From: Chara braunii
Taxonomy: Eukaryota; Streptophyta; Charophyceae; Charales; Characeae
Direction of reading: 5' to 3'
Assembly: GCA_003427395.1 (NCBI GenBank)
Contig: BFEA01000020.1
Coordinates: 4,995,425 to 5,020,894, forward strand
DNA: 25,470 nt
A program made the translations under genes and the position numbers. The notes under the pieces are model-generated. The model did no database searches. It was not told the origin of the DNA and saw only the letters and a list, made by a program, of their open reading frames with translations. Positions 19,295 through 25,470 of this stretch are shown one piece after another. Numbering within the stretch: position 1 is the first letter of the stretch; every line of letters begins with the position of its first letter.

Positions 19295-20427
19295 AAAAAA
19301 AGTTACAATATCCACAAATAATTACATCAAAAGAAATCGACCATAGTCGATAGAAACATATCAAATCTGAAATGATAATTAAAAAAAAAATTGAATCATC
19401 ATACAATATATTTAATAACACAAGTTTAAAATAAGTTCAACCATCCCAGGTCGAATTCCACAAAACAATCATACAACTGTCAATGAGGAGTTGGTTACAG
19501 ACAATAACATCGATGCAGCCGACAAGGTAGTCTGACTACCTTAGTTTTGACTTGATGAGACGCATTGCAAAAGTCATTCATTTCACATTACCGCTGACCT
19601 AAGATTCGACGCTCACACTTGTCTCCATACTTTCTCAATCTTATTGGATGACAGACTACTTCGCGAATGGTTCTTGATCAGGGACATTGCTTAAAGTGTT
19701 GCATGCCTCTCCCTCTAGGAAGTGGTCTGGAGTATTCCTCCTCCTCGTCCGAACACAAGACTCGAATCTCAGAAGTCGCGTCGTCTCCACCGAATCGGCA
19801 AAGTACCTTCCCGTAGAACGATTTACTCTGGGTCGATAACAGGGTTGGCTCGTGAAGCAACGAACCCCCGCCCCAGTTTCTTCCCAGAGGGAGAACATAT
19901 CCACCCTAAGTGAATTTCATTTGTTTTTTTCCTCCCTAAGTGCAAGGTAACTTAAATGAAAAGAAAAGAATGAGGTAAAAAATAAGAATCATTTGAACAG
20001 GTACAGGTAGATAAGGTCGGGATAGAAAGGGTCATTCCTTGGGAGAAGACTAAGTCCGTTTGATCTTATTCTGCTTTATTTTAATCGAATTCATTTTACG
20101 GCACACTCTGAATAATCTTTTTCAAAACAACAAGTCTTTTTAACAATCAGGTTGGTAAAAGGTAGAAAGAAAGTAATTTTTTCATCTTTCTCAAATAGGC
20201 ATAAATCAAACTCCTTTGCAAACATTGTTCTACCTACCTGCACAACACGCAGAGATAACAAGTTCAAGAGAAAACCAGTGCAATCCCATGCTTAAGTCAG
20301 ACCTTTCCATTCACGTGCACGATATGCACGACTTTTCTCTACTTTTTCAACGAACATTCAATGAACAGGGTCAAGCAAAGTGTAGGTTCACACAGGTGTG
20401 AAGGGAAATCTGAGTCAATCAACTAAC
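19295..20427. other. Unrecognised sequence with one palindrome
   Basis: AT-rich at 19295-19440. AAGGTAGTC (19524-19532), T, GACTACCTT (19534-19542) is a 9-bp-arm palindrome. A minus-strand frame of 82 codons (19656-19904) has normal composition but no recognisable motif, so I do not call it. Confidence 0.5.
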
Positions 20428-20458
20428 CTTGAGTGAAGTTTGAATCGGCTCACTCAAG
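20428..20458. repeat. 9-bp perfect inverted repeat
   Basis: CTTGAGTGA (20428-20436) and TCACTCAAG (20450-20458) around a 13-nt loop. Confidence 0.7.
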
Positions 20459-20849
20459 AAAGCCAGGAAATATTTCAACCAGAAGAAAATAATCGTTGTA
20501 GAATATGAAAATATGCGGCTCATATAAAAATACGCGGCTTACAACTTCACAAGTTGTTGTCGTTTCACTGAACGACGGTCCGCCACCTTCTCTAAGTGTC
20601 TGATCACACCAAGGTTGGATCCACTGAGATGTTTGAGTGAGATAACCCTCAAAGAGGGTGATCTCATGATCCAAACCCACCTCGTCCAAATATCCCTGAC
20701 AATCTCAACGCAGTCCCACTGCACCTTCACCACCAAAGATACTCCCTAACCAGTTGCAAGTTCATGTCGCTTTTAATCACCACGTCTCCTCACAATAGCC
20801 ACACCAACTTGAACATGCCGGTCCGGATCACAACAATCAGTCTCACCTA

Positions 20850-21790
20850 GTCCCAAAATGGTCCCAAATGGTTCCAATGTAGTCCCACACCATCGCCACA
20901 ATACTAGGTGGTCCAGAACTCAAGACCGTTTGCTCTGTGCGCAAAAAAAAAAAAAAAGGTGGCCCTGGTCCAACCGCATGTGCCACGAACCTAAAAAATA
21001 AAAATGTCTTTCCGGCCCAAACCGTAAGCGTTGCAACTCCAATGACCACTGCCGCGAGCACTCACTCCGTGCCATCTTCATACCGTCCGTTTATGCATCG
21101 CTACCACACAATCCCAAACATGCACCAGTGTTAGCCCAACCTCTGGGCCCCTTTAGAATCCACCATAGTTGTCACACACCACAAAAAATAAAGCGCGGAA
21201 CTGTCGCTCACCATGCCGTCAAAACCGGTACCACGTCGCCATGCCAAAAAACATTAGCAACGGTTCGCACCGAAGTGCCGCTGCCGCCGTACCAAACTTT
21301 TAGCAGCGTAACCTCACAAAAAAAACATCGTCATTGTCGTGCCGCCAAACAGTCAGCACCTCCCCTTACTATTTGGAAGAACTTTATGCCGCCACGCTGT
21401 CGGATCGGCAACACTTCCGCGTCACTGCCCAAAAAAATCATAACCGTCACCGAAACAATTTGGAAGCTTTCCCACAGTACATCAAAAAAAAAAAAATGTT
21501 GTTGCCGCAAAAGTTGCGTAGCATCTCCCCAGCACTTCTCCAATTATGGTTGCCATGTGCAGCATAACCCCTACACCTTACAGAAAATGGCCGCCGACGT
21601 CGCGTTGAACGAACAACACCTTCCCACCACCTCTCCAACAATAGTTGTCGACGCTGTGATGGTCGTGCAACACCTCCCCAACACTTCAAAAAGTGAAGTG
21701 GTGGCTATGGTTGCCTCCACTCTCTCCCTCCCCAGCACTTCAAAAAGTGAAGTGGTGGCTATGGTTGCCTCCACTCTCTCCCCCACTGCA
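20850..21790. repeat. Degenerate repeat region ending in two 54-bp units
   Basis: Loosely recurring words (CACCATGCCG, CCGCCAAAC, CAGCACCTCCCC, ACACCTCCCCAACACTTC, CTATGGTTGCC) run through the region with A-runs between. The last part is a clean tandem pair: CACTTCAAAAAGTGAAGTGG starts at 21682 and 21736, a 54-bp period, and each copy runs on through GGCTATGGTTGCCTCC. The plus frame 21128-21886 (252 codons) stays open because 54 is a multiple of three. It is Ser/Thr/His/Lys-rich, has no domain and contains A-run lysines, so I treat it as a repeat and not a gene. Confidence 0.55.
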
Positions 21791-21958
21791 GACCCCCACT
21801 CTTTACCTTGTACTCCAGCCAGCAGCTTCTCCTCTAGCAGCCAACACTCACTCAAGCGGAATGCCAGCAGCATCAACCACAAATGAATGGGCTGCTGGTT
21901 GCTTTTATAGCCAGTCGAAGGATAAGGGCAGCAGCTTTGCTCTCAGCCAAACTTTCGG

Positions 21959-22044
21959 ATCAGGGCCTGGCCCTCGATCTCAGACGAGATCAAGGGCTGG
22001 AAATTTTGATGTTCCCCTAGGAGAACCAAATTCCAGGCCCTGAT
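21959..22044. repeat. 86-nt three-stem inverted-repeat structure
   Basis: The outer arms ATCAGGGCCTGG (21959-21970) and CCAGGCCCTGAT (22033-22044) pair perfectly. Arm 1 is CCCT-c-GATCTC (21971-21981), loop AGAC, GAGATC-a-AGGG (21986-21996). Arm 2 is AATTT (22002-22006) with AAATT (22028-22032), enclosing GTTC-c-CCTAGG-a-GAAC (22011-22026). The whole fits a three-way junction. No known RNA family is recognised. Confidence 0.75.
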
Positions 22045-22047
22045 AAT

Positions 22048-22155
22048 GCATCTGGCCTTTACTCGCGGTCAGACGCAGTCTAAAATAGTTGTATTAAGCC
22101 ATTTTTAGCAGACTTTTGGACTCAACAGTCTGCTGTTTCATCAAGGTCCAGATGC
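22048..22155. repeat. Second multi-stem structure, 3 bases downstream
   Basis: GCATCTGG (22048-22055) and CCAGATGC (22148-22155) pair perfectly. Pairing continues past one mismatch through four more pairs (one G-T). Inside, AGCAGAC (22107-22113) pairs with GTCTGCT (22128-22134). It lies next to the 21959-22044 structure. Confidence 0.65.
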
Positions 22156-22202
22156 TTCTGCTCCTGCATCTAGTACGACGTCGCGATCAAATTCGAGACG
22201 TC

Positions 22203-22381
22203 TCTTTTTTTTCCATGTCTTCTCCGTTCTTCTTTTTTTCTCTTCTCTTTTTGTTTTCTTCATCTACTCTGCCCCCGCGGCCACGTACGTGGCCACTACT
22301 TTTGCTTCCCCTTTTTTTCTTTTCTTTCTTTCTTTCTCTTTCCTTTCCTTTTTTTTTCCCCTACCCCTTCGTTTTCCTATG
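22203..22381. repeat. Pyrimidine-rich low-complexity tract with a 16-bp palindrome
   Basis: TTTTC/CTTTC-rich on plus. GGCCACGTACGTGGCC at 22279-22294 is a perfect palindrome inside it. Confidence 0.75.
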
Positions 22382-22545
22382 TGGGGGGGGGAACTCGTTT
22401 TTCAAACAAGCAGCCTCCCATTCCCCAAGGTCATTTCACAGAGTTGAACTAGAGTCAAGCTCAACATGGTCTACTTTTCCCCTGCCCCGCGCGCCCGTAC
22501 CCGGACACAAATTGTGCCAGGTTCGGGGGCGCCGTGAGTGTTGCA

Positions 22546-23271
22546 GCCCGTTTCTTGAAACGAACGGGCGCAACAACTACAACCCGTCCAATAGGGGGGG
22601 GGGGGAGGATATCTCGCAGAAAAAAAGAAAAAAAAAAATTTAAAAAGAATTCAACAATAACTAAGAAAAACAAAACAACAAAAAGAAAAGAAAAGAAAAG
22701 AAAATAAAGACTTACCTCAGGTTGCCCGCAGCCCGTTCACCGAAACGAACGGGCGCTTAGAACTCAAAGAACACAGGGGGGGGCGAACGTATGTGGCAAT
22801 GTATATTTCTATGTTTTAGCAACAAATTCGTTCAATTTTGCTCATCCTATCGATGGAGGTACCACGAGGCCAAACGCCAGGTAGGCTCCCTCCCTCTTGC
22901 AGTAGTAGTAGTGGTAGTAGTAGTAGTCATTTTCTCATGTTCTAGCTGTAGATTTATCCGATTTTGCTCATCCTATAGACAGTGGCAGCCCGTTCGTCAA
23001 AACGAACGGACGCCCTAGTGAGCTCAGGAACAAATAAGACAAAAAAAAAATCAAAACAATTTAAAAAGGAAGAAAAATAAAACTAAATAAAATCTAAATA
23101 AATCTAAAACAAGGAAATCCTAAAGGAAATCTAAGAAAAAAACAAAAGAAAAAAGAAAAACAAAATCAAAGTACTTACCTTACAGCAAAACGGTCGCTCG
23201 TTAAAACGGGCGCTATCAAGTGCACTGGGGCTGTCAACGCCCCAGTCACTTCTAAGGGCGCCATTTGGCGC
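22546..23271 (+). repeat. Series of repeated GCCCGTTC hairpins and related stem-loops
   Basis: GCCCGTTC-type arms pair with GAACGGGC-type arms at 22546-22569, 22731-22754, 22988-23011 (one mismatch) and, degenerate, 23196-23211. Loops hold GAAAC/AAAAC. Copies two and three continue with similar GCGCTTAGAACTCA / CGCCCTAGTGAGCTCA blocks. After copy four come two more hairpins: ACTGGGGC/GCCCCAGT (23224-23246, extended by AAGTG/CACTT) and GCGCCA-TT-TGGCGC (23258-23271). A-rich tracts and ACTTACCT (22710, 23173) separate the units. Confidence 0.7.
22802..22978 (+). repeat. Two inverted-orientation copies of the motif of about 40 bp
   Basis: TATATTTCTATGTTTTAGC (from 22802) and TCATGTTCTAGCTGTAGA (from about 22935) both continue into ATTTTGCTCATCCTAT. 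They match the reverse complement of the 10504-12840 copies, whose best member begins GAGCAAATCGAATGAATC. A (GTA)n run lies between them (about 22901-22926). Confidence 0.7.
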
Positions 23272-23965
23272 TTCGTCATGTAGTTAGTTTTAATTTAGAT
23301 TATTATTTTTTTTTCCCCGTTGGCATCGGTCAAAGTTACATCACAAATCCCCCCCCCCCTCGCGAACTTTTGAAATACAAACCGGAGCATGGTCCCACTA
23401 GCAACCGGATAGGATAGAAAAGAGTTTGTGTGGCAGTTGAGTGACCCAAATCCTGTCGTGCAGTACTGGTGATCCCACGGTCAGTATTTTACATGTATTA
23501 CCTAAAAAAGTAAGGAGATATGGATTCCCCTCCTCCTCTCCTTAACACTGGGCATGCTGGTGCAAAAGAAGTTTCCCGCCAAAATCTTTTCAATCTGTTG
23601 GGGGCATGGCCAACCCCAAAAGAGAGCGGGGTCGGCCATAGGCCCGCTGGATAGAAGATTTCGAGTATTTTGCTTGCCGTTGTGCAATTATCTTATTGGC
23701 TGGAGCCCTCCTTCGATCACGGAGTATATAAAGGGCGTCAGAATCACTGCTGACAAAAGTTGAGTTTATTCCAGAAAATATGGCAGTTGCTTTCTGCACT
23801 GTTGTTGCAACCACCACCATCAGATCATTTGATGGCTGGGAAACACTCTGCCATGATTTCAGGTGGGAGGTCTCTGTTTTTTTTTTTTTTTTTGCCTTTC
23901 TTCAGTGTTCTCACCCCAAAAATTTGTATTGAACCTGTCAAGCCGCTGCCACTCAGTGTCACACT
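23272..23965. other. Unrecognised sequence
   Basis: A C-run lies at 23349-23359 and a T-run at 23877-23893. The open frames on both strands here show no motif. Confidence 0.45.
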
Positions 23966-23967
23966 AG

Positions 23968-24080
23968 ATGGGCCACACTCCTATCCGACTGCTAATGGGA
24001 CCACACCCCTGGGTTCGAATCCCCGCGGGATCGAAAAATAATTTTTATTACTATTATAATTATTTATTTATTTATTGTAT
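23968..24080 (+). ncRNA. tRNA-Ser(GCU)-like SINE or tRNA pseudogene with AT-rich tail
   Basis: GACTGCTAAT matches the anticodon loop of tRNA-Ser(GCU), and GGGTTCGAATCCCC is a full B box and T arm. The anticodon stem TCCGA/TGGGA pairs at four of five positions. The D arm and A box are poorly conserved. An A/T-rich tail (24033-24080, ending in TTTA repeats) follows at once, as in tRNA-derived SINEs. No flanking duplication was found. Confidence 0.5.
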
Positions 24081-24128
24081 TTTTTTTGGATCATTTCTTG
24101 ATTTATGCGTGTCATCCTTGCGCCTGGG

Positions 24129-24202
24129 CCGTGCGAATCTCTTCCGCACGGTTGATTCCAGCCACGCGATCTCGTCGATCGCGCGGCCGGGATCGGCCGC
24201 GC
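24129..24202. repeat. GC-rich island with three consecutive hairpins
   Basis: CCGTGCG/CGCACGG (24129-24151), CGCGATC/GATCGCG (24165-24183) and GCGCGGCCG/CGGCCGCGC (24181-24202, loop GGAT). The last two share three bases and so are alternatives at their edge. Base composition is far richer in GC than the surrounding sequence. Confidence 0.7.
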
Positions 24203-24299
24203 CGGCCCAATCGGTTGCTCAAAAAACGAGCCAGCCCGAGGTCGTGCACGAATTCGATCTTCGCATCTGCGGGGTGACAGTCTGGTACGTTTACCTACT

Positions 24300-25440
24300 G
24301 GGCTGGCTCTTATTACGGCTGTAGTAGGAACAACCCTACTATTTGAAGGGTTGTGGAACCTGGCTGGCCGCCACTTAGTAGCTCAGCAGGCTTCCCCGAC
24401 CTCCTTCAGTAGCTAGCTAGCTGGCTGGCTGCCTCCTCCAATCTTCACTCTACGAGTCACCACCACGGCTTCTAGTCCTCCGGTGCGGCCACCCATTTTT
24501 TACTTATCTAGACTCTGAATCGCGCGGCTACTATTTTAGATAGGGTTTAACTTTAGCATCCCCATGTCCGCATGCCTCTACAGCCTCGCCAAAAAAGTGA
24601 AGCACTGCCAGGTATTGCTATTACTCTCGGACGCCGCGAATGTCCGGACTAGAGTTCTAAAATTTTTAGTCTCTCAGTCATAGGTTAGGTTTCAATAAAC
24701 TTTTGACGAACATCAGTCTCATCAAGTCCTTCAATTCAGTGAAAAAGTCGGACAGCGCCCGACGTTGAAAATCCCCGACAAATACCTTGACACAAAGTAA
24801 AGAACCAATACTGATAGACGTAGAGCTTCACAAACACATGTCAAAGACATCATTTTTTTTTTCGATCTCTACTGTGGATTTTCATAGACTACTTGTTTTT
24901 GCATGTGTTGGTACTTTAAAGCTCTGAGGAAAACACATGACCAAGGTCCACACTTTTATATGGTGTATTCATAATTTCGGACCTTCATACATATGCTATG
25001 ATACATGTTGAGTATTGCCTCGCTGCAACTAATCTGTTGTGAGCGAGCCACACGCGAACGTTTTTTCAACAGACAAGCATCTGTTTTATGTGCTTCAATA
25101 TTTCACCAAACGAGATGGGGATGGGGTTATTTGTTTCTGGAAGGATTGTGTGTTTTTTTTATGTGACCGTTCCTCCTTACTACACATTTGGACCAGAATG
25201 ATATGAACTTTAAAATATACAGTTTGTGGATAAAAAAAATGAAAAAAATTAACATAATAATGTCGCACTAACACTCTCGTACACATTTTTAAAAGACGAC
25301 AACATGTATACATGCTTAATGTGACCATGACATTAAATGAGAATGAAGCGTTATACACAGAAACAGATAAATACTTGTATGTCCATAAATAATTATTGAT
25401 GTCAAAATGATACATAAATAGAGTGTATTTGTCTCTCATT
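24300..25440. other. Unrecognised sequence
   Basis: A short GCTA/GGCT run lies at about 24410-24432. The remainder is AT-rich and has no supported gene. A minus-strand frame of 114 codons near 25095-25439 is in AT-rich DNA and has no motif. Confidence 0.45.
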
Positions 25441-25446
25441 TCTTTG

Positions 25447-25470
25447 TTTTTTTTTTTTTTTTTTTTTTTT
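25447..25470. repeat. Poly(T) run at window end
   Basis: At least 24 Ts, continuing to the last base. Confidence 0.95.

Noticed and set aside
19656-19904. 82-codon minus-strand frame and an overlapping 60-codon frame ending GMQHFKQCP
   Set aside because: The ending resembles the tail of a CCHC zinc knuckle, but the required Cys and His spacing is absent; no domain is supported.
21128-21886. 252-codon open frame as a protein gene
   Set aside because: It is made of degenerate repeats with A-run lysines, with no domain and no start context of note.
24360-24440. Functional repeat at GCTAGCTAGCTGGCTGGCTG
   Set aside because: Too short and simple to support more than a microsatellite-like run.

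Overview
The window looks like repeat-dominated nuclear DNA from a eukaryote. The evidence is long GT/GA/ATT/GACA microsatellites, a decayed non-LTR retrotransposon (LINE), tRNA-derived fragments, tandem repeats, eukaryotic splice-site consensus sequences and a 710-base assembly gap. There is no operon structure and no dense coding. The organism cannot be named. A LINE with a plant-like SWNIRGLGG endonuclease start and a tandem repeat with a TTTCGGCAG...TTCCC core recall streptophyte (plant or charophyte) repeats, but this is a weak inference.

Layout. 1-1840: simple repeats (GA, CA) and unrecognised sequence. 1845-2045: a cluster of short inverted repeats. 2351-4639: a dead LINE (ORF1 with two frame changes, ORF2 endonuclease with three stops). 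It ends abruptly at an LTR-like repeat (about 4640-5190) whose diverged second copy lies at about 18782-19294. 5190-6420: unrecognised. 6425-6740: three tandem units of about 123 bp. 7033-7701: six scattered hairpins that share one loop sequence but have different, self-complementary stems. 7900: a TATA-like site. 8015-9590: mostly unrecognised, with strong palindromes. 9592-9776: two opposed tRNA-like segments. 10265-12850: purine tracts, GT/GA arrays, the gap, and five minus-oriented copies of a motif of about 40 bp; two more copies lie on the plus strand at 22802 and 22927. 13227-15000: microsatellites and a 49-nt nested hairpin. 15016-15860: a degenerate tandem array. 16065-16426 (minus): the only convincing cellular coding segment, a KH RNA-binding domain, with a repeated ACCGAGTTATG-like motif on its upstream side. 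16965-17490: a nested inverted repeat and a 54-bp-spaced direct repeat. 19295-20760: mostly nothing recognised. 20760-21790: degenerate repeats. 21959-22155: two adjacent multi-stem inverted-repeat structures. 22546-23271: a series of repeated hairpins. 23970-24035: a tRNA-Ser(GCU)-like fragment with an AT-rich tail. 24129-24202: a GC-rich island of three hairpins. The window ends in poly(T).

No multi-gene pathway or defence-like system is visible. The most unusual content is structural. Three repeat groups combine conserved sequence with inverted-repeat arms that change while keeping pairing: the 7 kb hairpins, the LTR-like element's hairpin, and the 21.96-22.16 kb structures.
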